64,000 nt of DNA, taken from positions 124,001 through 188,000 of the forward strand of contig JBAZXA010000002.1 in NCBI GenBank assembly GCA_041660045.1. The letters are read 5' to 3'. A program made the position numbers and the translations under genes. Each line of letters begins with the position of its first letter. Positions within the stretch are counted from its first letter, which is position 1. Below are positions 43,249 to 52,303 of this stretch, piece after piece. The notes under the pieces were generated by a model. That model did no database searches, was not told the origin of the DNA, and was given only the letters and a program-made list of their open reading frames with translations. This DNA is from WM-3-3 sp041660045 (GTDB taxonomy: Bacteria > Pseudomonadota > Gammaproteobacteria > Methylococcales > Methylomonadaceae).

Positions 43249-43773
43249 CTAGCGTTTTATAGGTTCAAGGATAGCGTCGATATTAAGCTGGTCGCAGAAA
43301 TCAAGGAATTCTTCGCGCAGCGATAATAAGCGGATGTTTGCAGGGATGGTTACCACGAATTTGGTTGAAAATATTTGGTTGTAAATGTATGGTGCTTGAT
43401 AACTACTACCAATAATTTCTTCAATGCTTATATTGCGTTCAAACAAAAAAGAGGTGATAGCATTGACCGTATTGTCGCTATCCAAGGATATGGTTTCCAA
43501 TGAATAAGGAATCCCGTCATTCAATTTGTTTTTAGTTTCAGGCCTTAACGTGTGGATGCCAATTTCAAGCTTTTTTTCAAGGGTAATTAAATAGTTCTCA
43601 AGCTTGGCAATATGGTTCCAGTTGCCATCAATTAAGAGATAGCAGGCTGTGGCCTGAGCTAAACGAGTTGATCTTATTTCTAAGATGGTGCAGTGACAAT
43701 CACTTATTAAAGGTAATATTTCGGCAATAAAATTATTTCCAACGGTTCCTAGGGCAGTAACGGCTAATTGCAT
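43249..43773 (-). CDS. gcvR: Glycine cleavage system transcriptional repressor GcvR-type (two ACT domains)
   Basis: The 174-residue protein has two ACT domains: MQLAVTALGTVGNNFIAEI...CTILEIRSTRL (residues 1-80) and YSLETISLDSDNTVNAITSFLFERNISIEEI (90-170), the layout of GcvR. GcvR blocks GcvA activation of the glycine cleavage operon when glycine is low. Position next to bcp matches E. coli. The regulatory partner gcvA and the gcv operon are not in this window, so the target is inferred from the family. Confidence 0.82.
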   Translation of the reverse strand: MQLAVTALGTVGNNFIAEILPLISDCHCTILEIRSTRLAQATACYLLIDGNWNHIAKLENYLITLEKKLEIGIHTLRPETKNKLNDGIPYSLETISLDSDNTVNAITSFLFERNISIEEIIGSSYQAPYIYNQIFSTKFVVTIPANIRLLSLREEFLDFCDQLNIDAILEPIKR

Positions 43774-43937
43774 TTTAAATTTTAAAGTTTTTTTTGAAGT
43801 TTATCATCATAATGGGCGAAACTTTACTAACATTAAGCTTTGCCGTGTAAAAGATAAAGCAAATATTTTTTTGTCGCCAGCTAATATGATGAATAAGTAA
43901 AGTGGCGGTGCACTGTAACTGAAATTTGGTCGTAGCT

Positions 43938-45716
43938 ATGAAAGATCCCACAGAAAAAGAAAAACCAGAAAAACGTAACCGGCTTGATGCTGATTTAGAC
44001 GCAATGTTGGATGATGCAGAGTCTTCATTGGCTTCACTTAATGCTATCACAGACCGTCAAGGGAAGGCCGATAAAACATTCTCCGAGGAGGATTTTGATT
44101 TAGGTATCGAAACCGACAAGCTATTTGAAGATGAGGCTAATTTAATTTTGGATGATGATATTAGCCTTGAGGATAAATTTTCCCGTTTTGGTGAAATTGG
44201 TGATGAGTTTGATATTACGGGGCTTGATGATGATTTGTTACTCGATGACGAGCCTATTGAGGACAGCTTAAGCCCACAAGAAACTGATTTAGTAGAAACT
44301 GTGGCTGCGCCGGAGCAACCCGAAATAGGTAGTTTAGGATTAGCAGAAGATGAGTTTAAAGAATTTGATGAGTTTGGCGACGATTTCTTTGATGACTTTA
44401 GTGCTGACAATGCTGATAGCTTAGAAGAGAGTGCTCAAACGCAAGAGCTAGCCTCAAATGTAGGACAAATAAGCCAAGATAAACAGCAGGCTGAACAAGA
44501 CGCAGGGTTAGATGATGCTGAACTTAAGGCATTAGAGCCAATTCTGGATACTGCCGAGTTAGCAAATGATTTAGATGAAGATGCTTTTTTAGCTGATTTT
44601 GACATCTCGGCTTTTGACGACATGATCATTTCTGATGACACAGAGGTACCTGATGCTATCGCTGACGACGATATTTTTAGTGACCGCTTGAGTGATGCGC
44701 TAGATGCTAATCAAGATGGCATGGTGTCAAATTTTGGTGAAGACCAGCAGCAAGGCATTAAGGAATTACTGCAACCGATTGATCAAAATCAAGCTATGCC
44801 AAGTCAGAATATAGCGATAGATTATGATGGCATTGCTGAGCAATTAGGTGTGGCCGGGCTTAGCCAATTTAACTTAGATCAGGAAGTTATTAATAAGCAG
44901 CAGAAAAAATTAATTCAAGAATTAGAAGTCAAATCTAAAAAAGGGGTGACATTGGCGTATGTAGCACTCGGTATAGGTGTTACCGCATTATTGGCCGGAA
45001 TTGCCATAGCTGTCATTGGTTTTGGGACAAAATCTGAAGTTTTAAAGCTTAATGAAAGCGTTGCAACACTAGAAAAAGCACATGTAGAAGCTAGCAATGT
45101 CCTAGAAAACTCGGCGGCAGCCAATGTTACGCAGGAACAGCTGGCGGCATTGGAGCAACAAGTTAATGCAAAATTCGAAAACTTAGCCCAATCAGCTAAT
45201 GCTAAACCTGAAGTGGTTGAAAAGGAAGCGCTGCCACCAATGTCAGTCCATCAAGCGTTGGATAAAACTGATAGCCATATTGCAGCAAAGCTGACGGCTA
45301 CTGAGAAAAAAGCAGAAGTAAAAGTTAAGGAAGCGGCACCCACAATTGCCGAAGAAAAGCCTAAGCAGGCGGCACCAGGGGTGGTAAAAACGTCTGTAAT
45401 AAAAAAAGCTAAGCCGGAAAAAGAAGCAATACCACCTAAAAAAGTTGCAGAGGCGAAAGCGCTGCCTAAAAAAATCGATACTAGCGCTACTTGGGCAGTT
45501 AATTTAATGGCGATAAAACAGCAATGGTATGCCCAAAGTAAAGCGGCAGAATTTGGGCGCAAAGGCGTGCCGATTGAAATTGTACCCGTAGAGGTCAATA
45601 ACCAAACGTGGTATCGCCTACGCGTGTCTGGTTTTAAAGACCGCCAAGAAGCTTCCGATTATGCGGCGCGCGTCAAAAAAGCTTTAAATTTAAGTTCTGT
45701 TTGGGTAGGTAAATAA
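43938..45716 (+). CDS. SPOR-domain membrane protein with long acidic N-terminus
   Basis: This is a 592-residue protein. Residues 1-330 are strongly acidic with many Asp/Glu/Leu clusters (LDADLDAMLDDAESSL, FDEFGDDFFDDFSAD) and are probably disordered. A membrane helix follows at about 337-363 (YVALGIGVTALLAGIAIAVIGFG), then a Lys/Ala/Pro-rich linker and a C-terminal SPOR domain (516-592, AVNLMAIKQQWYAQSKAAEFG to SSVWVGK). SPOR domains bind denuded septal peptidoglycan in the periplasm, so this is a likely cell-division-associated protein with a large cytoplasmic tail. ATG 43938 is chosen over a TTG at 43926. The 5'-nucleotidase gene follows after 4 bases. Confidence 0.85.
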   Translation: MKDPTEKEKPEKRNRLDADLDAMLDDAESSLASLNAITDRQGKADKTFSEEDFDLGIETDKLFEDEANLILDDDISLEDKFSRFGEIGDEFDITGLDDDLLLDDEPIEDSLSPQETDLVETVAAPEQPEIGSLGLAEDEFKEFDEFGDDFFDDFSADNADSLEESAQTQELASNVGQISQDKQQAEQDAGLDDAELKALEPILDTAELANDLDEDAFLADFDISAFDDMIISDDTEVPDAIADDDIFSDRLSDALDANQDGMVSNFGEDQQQGIKELLQPIDQNQAMPSQNIAIDYDGIAEQLGVAGLSQFNLDQEVINKQQKKLIQELEVKSKKGVTLAYVALGIGVTALLAGIAIAVIGFGTKSEVLKLNESVATLEKAHVEASNVLENSAAANVTQEQLAALEQQVNAKFENLAQSANAKPEVVEKEALPPMSVHQALDKTDSHIAAKLTATEKKAEVKVKEAAPTIAEEKPKQAAPGVVKTSVIKKAKPEKEAIPPKKVAEAKALPKKIDTSATWAVNLMAIKQQWYAQSKAAEFGRKGVPIEIVPVEVNNQTWYRLRVSGFKDRQEASDYAARVKKALNLSSVWVGK

Positions 45717-45720
45717 GCTT

Positions 45721-46641
45721 TTGTCCAGCCAGCAAAACAAACAAAAGTTAGTGGTTGCGGTCTCATCAAGGGCTTTATTTAATCTTGATGAGTCCCATGA
45801 GATATTTGAACAGCAAGGTAAAGAAGCGTTTTGCCAATATCAAATAAAGCATGAAGATGAGGTACTTGCCCCTGGTTATGGTTTTGAGCTAGTAAAAAAA
45901 TTTTTAGCAATTAATAGTTATGCTAAAGAGCCGTTGGTGGAAATTATCTTGCTTTCGCAAAACAGTGCTGATACTGGATTGAGGATTTTTAACTCGATAG
46001 CCCATCATCAATTGAATGTCACAAGAGCCGCTTTTACCAGTGGTGTTTCACCTTATAGTTATATTCCGGCCTTTGGGGCGCATTTATTTTTGTCGATTAA
46101 CGCAGTTGATGTTGCCAACGCTTTAGAGGCGGGTTATGCAGCGGCCACTATATTGTCAGGAACTTCTTTGCATAAATCCTCCGAACAATTGCGGATTGCC
46201 TTTGATGGTGATTCGGTGCTGTTTTCTGATGAATCAGAGCGGATATATCAAGAGCAGGGTTTGGCAAAGTTTACCGCCAATGAGCAAACGCAAGCCAAAA
46301 AGCCACTGCCCGGCGGGCCTTTTAAAGCATTTTTGAGTGCCTTGCATCATATTCAAAATCAGTTTGATGGCCAGCCATCCCCCATCAGAACGGCCTTAGT
46401 CACGGCTAGGGCGGCACCTGCCCATGAACGGGTGGTGCGGACATTAAGGGCTTGGGGGGTACGCATTGATGAAGCTTTATTTTTAGGGGGTATGCCTAAA
46501 GGCCCCTTTTTAAAAGCGTTTGGTGCAGATATATTTTTTGATGATCAAAAAGGCCATTGTGAATCCGCTGCAGAACATGTTACTGCAGCGCATGTGCCTC
46601 ATGGCATCAGTAATCAACGTAGCGTTAAAGAACAGCCTTAA
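45721..46641 (+). CDS. Cytosolic 5'-nucleotidase family protein
   Basis: This 306-residue protein has the motifs of the cytosolic 5'-nucleotidase family: AVSSRALFNLDESHEIF, then EIILLSQNSADTGLRIFNSI, FTSGVSPYSYIPAF, and the HAD-like IAFDGDSVLFSDESE, followed by FLGGMPKGPFLKAF and DIFFDDQKGHCESA. It would remove phosphate from nucleoside 5'-monophosphates. It starts with TTG at 45721, four bases after the SPOR gene, without a visible ribosome site. Its stop overlaps that of the convergent epmB by four bases. Confidence 0.87.
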   Translation: MSSQQNKQKLVVAVSSRALFNLDESHEIFEQQGKEAFCQYQIKHEDEVLAPGYGFELVKKFLAINSYAKEPLVEIILLSQNSADTGLRIFNSIAHHQLNVTRAAFTSGVSPYSYIPAFGAHLFLSINAVDVANALEAGYAAATILSGTSLHKSSEQLRIAFDGDSVLFSDESERIYQEQGLAKFTANEQTQAKKPLPGGPFKAFLSALHHIQNQFDGQPSPIRTALVTARAAPAHERVVRTLRAWGVRIDEALFLGGMPKGPFLKAFGADIFFDDQKGHCESAAEHVTAAHVPHGISNQRSVKEQP

Positions 46642-47651
46642 ATGTTAACCGCTTGTTTTGCCGGCGCCCCGGCGATTTCTTTAACTAATTTGGGTACCAG
46701 ATACCCAGGTAAGACGGCTTGCATCTGCTTAATCAGATTTAAACCTATCGCTTCAGAAACTTCAAAATGTCCTGTGCCTTGGGCTTTATCCAAAATATGT
46801 AAATAATAAGGCATAACACCATAGTCAAATAATGCCTCACTTAAGGCGCATAATGCATCTGAACTATCATTAATATTTTTTAAGAGTACAGACTGGTTAA
46901 GTAGCGTAATACGACTGTTTTTTAATAATGTTAAGGCGGCTATCACCTGGTGGTTAAGTTCGTTGGCATGGTTACAATGAATGACCATAACAATAGGAAA
47001 ACAGCTCTTGTTGAAAATATCGATTAAATCCGTGGTAATTCGGGCCGGTAATACAGTAGGTAAACGGCTATGGATACGTAAGCGTTTTAAATGTTTAATC
47101 TGGTTAAGCTGCAGGATGAGCTTAGCTAAGCGGTTATCACTTAAGGTTAATGGATCTCCACCGCTTAAAATGACTTCAGAAATAGATGGGTTTTGCTCGA
47201 TATAAGCGATTGCAGCTTGCTCTTTTTCTTTGCTTAGCTGAAAGTCAGCATAAGGGAAGTTCCGCCGGAAGCAATACCGGCAATTTATCGCGCAACTGCC
47301 AGTATTGATAAACAAAGCTCGGCCGTGGTATTTATGCAGGACACCTGGCACTTTAATGGCATTTAAATCACCTACTGGGTCATCACTAAAGCCTGGGTAA
47401 GACCACAATTCTGCCTGCAAAGGCAAAATTTGCAGCAGTAAAGGATCGTTTGGGGTGGCTTTTTTGATATTTTCCGCATAACTACGCGGCACCCGCAGGG
47501 GAAAGTTTTCAGCTGCAGTGGCAGACAAGGCGACAGCTTCTGGCGGCAATTCCAAATAACGGCACAAATCGTTTAAATTAGTAAAAGCATCAGCAAGTTG
47601 TTGTTGCCAGTTTTGAGGGGATGGTTCAGTTTTAAATGGGGCTGTGGCCAT
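46638..47651 (-). CDS. epmB: EF-P (R)-beta-lysylation protein, lysine 2,3-aminomutase type
   Basis: This 337-residue radical SAM enzyme has the cluster motif CRYCFRRNF (Cys-x3-Cys-x2-Cys, around residue 125), then EVILSGGDPLTLSD and RLRIHSRLPTVLPARI, typical of lysine aminomutase relatives. EpmB converts (S)-alpha-lysine to (R)-beta-lysine, which EpmA attaches to EF-P. It is shorter than classic KamA, as expected for EpmB. It is divergent from efp and epmA (84 bases between starts), giving a compact EF-P modification cluster. Confidence 0.93.
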   Translation of the reverse strand: MATAPFKTEPSPQNWQQQLADAFTNLNDLCRYLELPPEAVALSATAAENFPLRVPRSYAENIKKATPNDPLLLQILPLQAELWSYPGFSDDPVGDLNAIKVPGVLHKYHGRALFINTGSCAINCRYCFRRNFPYADFQLSKEKEQAAIAYIEQNPSISEVILSGGDPLTLSDNRLAKLILQLNQIKHLKRLRIHSRLPTVLPARITTDLIDIFNKSCFPIVMVIHCNHANELNHQVIAALTLLKNSRITLLNQSVLLKNINDSSDALCALSEALFDYGVMPYYLHILDKAQGTGHFEVSEAIGLNLIKQMQAVLPGYLVPKLVKEIAGAPAKQAVNI

Positions 47652-47692
47652 GAATCGGTTTATTTAAAGTTTTATCAGCAGTAACCATCAAT

Positions 47693-47698
47693 TATAAT
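47693..47698 (+). promoter_or_regulatory. Probable -10 box of the efp promoter
   Basis: TATAAT, a perfect sigma-70 -10, lies 38 bases upstream of the efp ATG; the -35 region at about 47670-47675 is weak (TTTTAT). GAGG upstream of the efp ATG at good spacing is the ribosome site. Confidence 0.5.
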
Positions 47699-47735
47699 GC
47701 TTTAATTTTTTAATGATGGCGGTTTTGAGGATAAC

Positions 47736-48305
47736 ATGGCTAGTTATAGTACAAATGAGTTTAAGGGTGGCTTGAAGGTGATGCTGGATGGCGATCCTTG
47801 TGCAATTATTGAAAATGAATATGTTAAACCGGGTAAGGGACAAGCGTTTAACCGAGTCAAGATTAGAAACTTAAAGACAGGTCGGGTAATTGAGCGCACC
47901 TTTAAGTCAGGTGAGTCACTTGAAGGCGCCGATGTTATTGATGTTGAAATGCAGTATCTCTATTCCGATGGTGAGTTCAGGCATTTTATGGTGCCGGACA
48001 GCTTTGAACAGTATCAAGCTGACGAAAAAACGGTGGGTGAAGCCGCGCATTGGTTGAAAGACCAAAACTTTTGCACCGTGACACTTTGGAATGGTCAGCC
48101 ACTTTCAGTTATGCCTGCTAATTTTGTCGAATTAGCCATTACCGAAACGGATCCTGGTATACGTGGCGATACTTCAGGTGGCGGCGGCAAGCCAGCTACC
48201 TTAGAAACGGGTGCTGTGGTCAGGGTGCCGTTATTTGTCCAGTCTGGTGAAGTCGTTAAAGTGGACACCCGTACTGGCGAGTACGTTTCACGCGTAAAGG
48301 ACTAG
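47736..48305 (+). CDS. efp: Translation elongation factor P
   Basis: The 189-residue protein has the standard three-domain EF-P layout. It starts MASYSTNEFKGGLKVMLDGD, has the modifiable lysine (Lys34) in the loop VKPGKGQAFNRV, and ends with GEYVSRVKD. EF-P relieves ribosomes stalled at polyproline. The lysine, plus epmB and epmA next door, implies beta-lysylation. Its stop overlaps the GTG start of epmA by one base. Confidence 0.98.
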   Translation: MASYSTNEFKGGLKVMLDGDPCAIIENEYVKPGKGQAFNRVKIRNLKTGRVIERTFKSGESLEGADVIDVEMQYLYSDGEFRHFMVPDSFEQYQADEKTVGEAAHWLKDQNFCTVTLWNGQPLSVMPANFVELAITETDPGIRGDTSGGGGKPATLETGAVVRVPLFVQSGEVVKVDTRTGEYVSRVKD

Positions 48306-49279
48306 TGTTAATAGATTGGCAGCCTACGTGCACAAAGGCGCAATTGCAACTCAGGGCGAAACTGTTGGCCAGAGTACGTCAATATTTTGCGGAACGTGAT
48401 GTGCTCGAAGTGGAAACGCCTTTATTAGGGCATGCCATAGGGACTGACCCACAATTAGCTTTTTTTACCACGCAGTATCATTTTTTACCCGAGCAACAAA
48501 CCCTCTTTATGCAAACTTCGCCTGAGTTTGCTATGAAGCGTTTACTTGCTGCTAATTCAGGTTCTATTTATCAAATTTGTAAAGCCTTTAGAAATGGTGA
48601 GTCTGGGCGTTTCCATAATCCTGAATTCAGTATTTTAGAATGGTATCGTGTTGGCTTTAATTTATGCCAATTAATGGACGATTGTGCTGATTTGTTGGCA
48701 TATATGTTTGATGGGAAGCCGATAAGCGTAGAAAGACTTAGTTACCCTGGACTGTTCCAGCGTTATACTGGTTTAAATGCCTTAGAATTCTCATTTGACG
48801 ATTATTGTCATTATGTTCAACAAGAAAAGTTATCCGAGGCTATAGACATTTGCCAGCAAGATCATGCGACATGGCTAGATTTTATATTTAGCCATCGGGT
48901 GCAACCTAATTTAGGCCATGAGGTCATACACATGGTTTATGATTACCCGGCTTGCTTTTCATCATTGGCAAGGTTAAACCCCAATAATCACCAAGTGTTA
49001 GAGCGGGTGGAGTTATTCATCAATGGTGTAGAACTGGGTAATGGTTATTATGAACTGAGCAATGCTAAAGAACAAAGCCACCGTTTTGACCATGAAATGC
49101 TGTTGCGGAAACAAAATAACCTGCCTGAGCCAGTGAAAGATCTTCGGCTGATTGAGGCGTTGTCTACGGGATTGCCTGATTGTTCTGGTATGGCAATAGG
49201 CTTGGATCGTTTGCTGATGGTGTTAGCCGATATGGAAAGTATAGATCAAGTCATTGCTTTTCCGGTTAACATAGCTTAG
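48305..49279 (+). CDS. epmA: EF-P lysine ligase (GenX/PoxA, lysyl-tRNA synthetase-like)
   Basis: The 324-residue protein is a lysyl-tRNA-synthetase catalytic core without the anticodon-binding domain. It has RVRQYFAERDVLEVETPLL, the class II motif 2 region QICKAFRNGESGRFHNPEFSILEW, and motif 3 GMAIGLDRLLM. EpmA ligates (R)-beta-lysine to Lys34 of EF-P. GTG at 48305 is the start, overlapping efp's stop. Its stop lies within a good intrinsic terminator. Confidence 0.96.
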   Translation: MLIDWQPTCTKAQLQLRAKLLARVRQYFAERDVLEVETPLLGHAIGTDPQLAFFTTQYHFLPEQQTLFMQTSPEFAMKRLLAANSGSIYQICKAFRNGESGRFHNPEFSILEWYRVGFNLCQLMDDCADLLAYMFDGKPISVERLSYPGLFQRYTGLNALEFSFDDYCHYVQQEKLSEAIDICQQDHATWLDFIFSHRVQPNLGHEVIHMVYDYPACFSSLARLNPNNHQVLERVELFINGVELGNGYYELSNAKEQSHRFDHEMLLRKQNNLPEPVKDLRLIEALSTGLPDCSGMAIGLDRLLMVLADMESIDQVIAFPVNIA

Positions 49280-49296
49280 CGGGAGCTAAGCTTTTG
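49273..49296 (+). terminator. Intrinsic terminator after epmA
   Basis: AGCTTAGC (49273-49280), loop GGGA, GCTAAGCT (49285-49292), then TTTTG. Eight perfect pairs with a tetraloop and a short T-run. The epmA stop TAG (49277-49279) is inside the left arm. Bases 49301-49306 (TATAAT) just after it may be a -10 for bamA. Confidence 0.75.
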
Positions 49297-49349
49297 CTGA
49301 TATAATCCAAGAATATGCATCATAAATAAATGATTATGTTAGTTACTCA

Positions 49350-51641
49350 ATGAAATCAAACAAAATTTTACACTTGCTTTGGCCGTTGTTGATTGTTTGC
49401 CAAGCTGTTTTTGGCGGCGAAGACTTTGTAATTAGGGATATTAAAATTAATGGTTTACAACGTATTTCAGTTGGTACGGTGTTTAACTATTTACCCGTGA
49501 ATGTTGGTGACCGGTTTTCCTTAGACAACGCCAGCCCAGTTATAAAAGCGCTATTTAAGACGGGGTTTTTTAAAGATATAACATTAGAACGGGAAGCCTC
49601 AACATTGGTTATTAATGTTGTGGAACGACCTTCAATTGCCAAAATTATTTTTGAAGGTAACAAAGATATCAGCAAAGATGACTTGTCCAAAGCATTAAAG
49701 AAAATTGGTTTGTCCGAAGGCAAAGTGTTTGACCAACAAGTGTTGGACAAAGTTGAACAAGAACTAAGCCGACAATATTTTAGCCGTGGCAAATATGGCC
49801 TAAAAATTAATACGGAAGTTGCTAAGCTCACCCGCAATCGGGTTGGTATAAAAATCAATATATCGGAAGGTCGGGTCGCTAAAATTAAGGAAATTAATAT
49901 TGTCGGTAACCATGCTTTTGATGATGAAACCTTGTTACGTCATTTTGAATTGAGCACGACCAATTTATTATCCTTTTATACAAAAAACGACCAATATTCC
50001 AAGCAAAAACTGTCCGCTGATTTAGAGCAGCTTAGGTCATATTATTTGGACCGTGGTTATATCAACTTTTCGGTGGAATCGACGCAAGTAGCAATTACAC
50101 CAGACAAAAAAGATATTTATGTCACTATCAATGTTAAGGAAGGTAATGTTTATACCTTAGAAAAGGTTAAGCTTGCGGGTAATCTTGTCGTGCCACCCGA
50201 TGAACTTATAAAATTGGTTAAGGTTGGTCCCTCTGAAATCTTTTCTAGAAAAAATGCGACAGAAACCTCTAAAGCCATTTCAGACCGCATAGGCGATGAA
50301 GGCTATGCGTTTGCAAATGTCAATATGGTGCCTGAAATTAACGAGACTAAAAAAACGGTCGATATGACATTTTTTATTGATCCGGGTAAGCGGGTATATG
50401 TTCGGCAGATCAATGCAAGTGGCAACTCCAAGACCCGTGATGAAGTTATTCGGCGTGAAATGCGACAGTTGGAATCAAGCTTGGCATCCAGTTCTAAAAT
50501 AGAGCGCTCAAAAACCCGTTTAGAACGTTTAGGATATTTTGAATCAGTCAACGTAGAAACGCCACCTGTGGTGGGTACGGCAGACCAAATTGATGTGAAT
50601 TATACGGTGGTGGAAAAAGCTTCTGGTAACTTATCCGCCGGGGTAGGTTTTTCGCAAACCCAAGGGATAGTGTTAAATGCCAATATCTCTCAAGACAATA
50701 TTTTTGGTTCAGGTAAACGCTTAAATTTGGCCTTTAATAACAGTACCTTCTTGACCCAATATCAAATTGGTTTTTTAGATCCTTATTTTACGACGGACGG
50801 GGTCAGTTTAGGTTACGATGTCGGCTACACTACCCGTAATGCCAATGCGGTCAATTTAACAAACTATACAACAGACGTTATCAATGCCGGCTTTAATTTT
50901 GGCATTCCGCTCAATGAATTTGATCGCTTACAATTTAATACCGAGATAAAACGCACGCGATTAAAAACCACTACGTTAACATCAGACCAAATTAGGGCAT
51001 TTCTTAACCAACAAGGAAAAGATACGTTTGTTACTTTTGGCCCTTCTTTAGGTTGGACACATGATACCTTGAATAGGGCGATTTTCCCGGACAGAGGTAG
51101 GCAACAGCGGTTTTCCACATTAGTCACCTTACCAGGTAGTGATCTTGAATATTACAAGATCAGTTACAAGCATCAGCTTTATTTTCCATTAGCGCGGGAT
51201 TTTACCTTTAGGCTTCAAGCAGAAGCGGGATATGGTGGTGGCTATGGCAAATCTAGCGATCTGCCGTTTTTTGAAAATTATTTTGCGGGTGGTTTTGGCT
51301 CGGTGCGCGGTTTTAATACCAATACGATAGGGCCAAGAGACACCATTAACGGTGTCCGTAACCGGCCATTTGGTGGTTCAAGTAAGTTGATTGGCAACGC
51401 TGAATTGTTTTTTCCCGTGCCATTTTTATCGGATGTAAAGTCCGTTAGGTTAGGTGCATTTTTTGATGCAGGTACGGTTAGCAAAAATTTCAATACTAGT
51501 GATTTAAAATATGCCGCTGGTTTATCTGGGGAATGGTTATCGCCGTTTGGTGCATTGGCGGTTAGTGCGGCCGTGCCATTGAATGCAACACCATTGGATG
51601 ATAAAAAAGTGTTCCAATTTAATTTTGGCCAAAACTTCTAG
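49350..51641 (+). CDS. bamA: Outer-membrane protein assembly factor BamA
   Basis: The 763-residue Omp85 protein has a signal peptide (MKSNKILHLLWPLLIVCQAVFG) and five POTRA domains (about residues 25-425; e.g. DFVIRDIKINGLQRISVGTVFNYLP, RPSIAKIIFEGNKDI, KRVYVRQINASGNSKTRDEVI). The 16-strand barrel follows with GSVRGF near residue 655 and a C-terminal phenylalanine (FNFGQNF). It folds outer-membrane proteins. skp follows. The usual upstream neighbour rseP is absent; epmA lies there instead. Confidence 0.96.
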   Translation: MKSNKILHLLWPLLIVCQAVFGGEDFVIRDIKINGLQRISVGTVFNYLPVNVGDRFSLDNASPVIKALFKTGFFKDITLEREASTLVINVVERPSIAKIIFEGNKDISKDDLSKALKKIGLSEGKVFDQQVLDKVEQELSRQYFSRGKYGLKINTEVAKLTRNRVGIKINISEGRVAKIKEINIVGNHAFDDETLLRHFELSTTNLLSFYTKNDQYSKQKLSADLEQLRSYYLDRGYINFSVESTQVAITPDKKDIYVTINVKEGNVYTLEKVKLAGNLVVPPDELIKLVKVGPSEIFSRKNATETSKAISDRIGDEGYAFANVNMVPEINETKKTVDMTFFIDPGKRVYVRQINASGNSKTRDEVIRREMRQLESSLASSSKIERSKTRLERLGYFESVNVETPPVVGTADQIDVNYTVVEKASGNLSAGVGFSQTQGIVLNANISQDNIFGSGKRLNLAFNNSTFLTQYQIGFLDPYFTTDGVSLGYDVGYTTRNANAVNLTNYTTDVINAGFNFGIPLNEFDRLQFNTEIKRTRLKTTTLTSDQIRAFLNQQGKDTFVTFGPSLGWTHDTLNRAIFPDRGRQQRFSTLVTLPGSDLEYYKISYKHQLYFPLARDFTFRLQAEAGYGGGYGKSSDLPFFENYFAGGFGSVRGFNTNTIGPRDTINGVRNRPFGGSSKLIGNAELFFPVPFLSDVKSVRLGAFFDAGTVSKNFNTSDLKYAAGLSGEWLSPFGALAVSAAVPLNATPLDDKKVFQFNFGQNF

Positions 51642-51654
51642 ATTAAGTTTTTGG
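51629..51654. terminator. AT-rich hairpin at the bamA stop codon
   Basis: CCAAAACTT (51629-51637), loop CTAGATT holding the bamA stop TAG (51639-51641), and AAGTTTTTGG (51645-51654), with one unpaired base. A leaky terminator or attenuator between bamA and skp is possible; its right end overlaps the promoter-like element that follows. Confidence 0.4.
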
Positions 51655-51660
51655 TATAAT
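51652..51660 (+). promoter_or_regulatory. Extended -10 promoter upstream of skp
   Basis: TGGTATAAT, a perfect extended -10 (TGn-TATAAT), lies about 90 bases before skp. Such elements work with a weak -35. It would give skp-fabZ-lpxA a promoter of their own. Confidence 0.5.
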
Positions 51661-51746
51661 GTTTTAAACTACGCTAGAAACTTGGGCTAAGTCCTCAAAT
51701 TTTAGATATATACTCACTTCTTATCAAGCCGGAGAAAGGTTTAACA

Positions 51747-52247
51747 ATGAAAACAAAAATTGCTTTATTTTTAGGACTTTTGCTGATATCAAATGTAAGC
51801 TTTGCTGATTTGAAAATTGGTTTTGTCAACATACCAGCCGTTCTCGAAAAAGCGCCGCAAGCTGAAAAAGCAAAAAAACGCTTGGAGCAGGAGTTTTCAC
51901 CTAGGGATAAGCAACTGGTTTCCCAGCAAAAAGAAATTCAAAGCATGGAAGAAAAATTAAGTCGGGATGCTTCAGTAATGAGTGACTCGGAAAGAAGTAA
52001 TCTTGAAAAAGATGTCTTAAATAAAAAGCGTGACGCTAAACGGGCACAACAAGAATTTAGTGAAGACTTTAATGTGCGCCGTAATGATGAGTTAGGCAAA
52101 TTGCAACGCCGTATTATCGAAGCGGTACGTGGCATTGCGAAAGATCAAAATTTTGATTTGTTACTCACGGATGGTGTTATCTATGCCAGTGAGCAAATCG
52201 ATGTAACGGCCCAGGTGCAGGAAAAGTTGTCAAAAATGCCTGAATAA
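51747..52247 (+). CDS. skp: Periplasmic chaperone Skp/OmpH
   Basis: This 166-residue protein has a signal peptide (MKTKIALFLGLLLISNVSFA), the short strand LKIGFVNIPAVLEKAPQAE and a long charged coiled coil (about residues 40-125: EKLSRDASVMSDSERSNLEKDV and following). It then returns to the body domain with NFDLLLTDGVIYAS near residue 140. Skp is the trimeric holdase for outer-membrane proteins in the periplasm. It follows bamA with GGAGAAAGG upstream of its ATG. lpxD, normally next, is missing. Confidence 0.95.
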   Translation: MKTKIALFLGLLLISNVSFADLKIGFVNIPAVLEKAPQAEKAKKRLEQEFSPRDKQLVSQQKEIQSMEEKLSRDASVMSDSERSNLEKDVLNKKRDAKRAQQEFSEDFNVRRNDELGKLQRRIIEAVRGIAKDQNFDLLLTDGVIYASEQIDVTAQVQEKLSKMPE

Positions 52248-52303
52248 TAGATTGAAGGGTTTAACTTTAATCACTAAATAATAATTAATAATGCCTTCAA
52301 CTT

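Noticed and set aside
52253..52300. TTGAAGG ... CCTTCAA pair between skp and fabZ
   Set aside because: Only seven pairs with a 34-base loop; too weak and distant to call as a hairpin.
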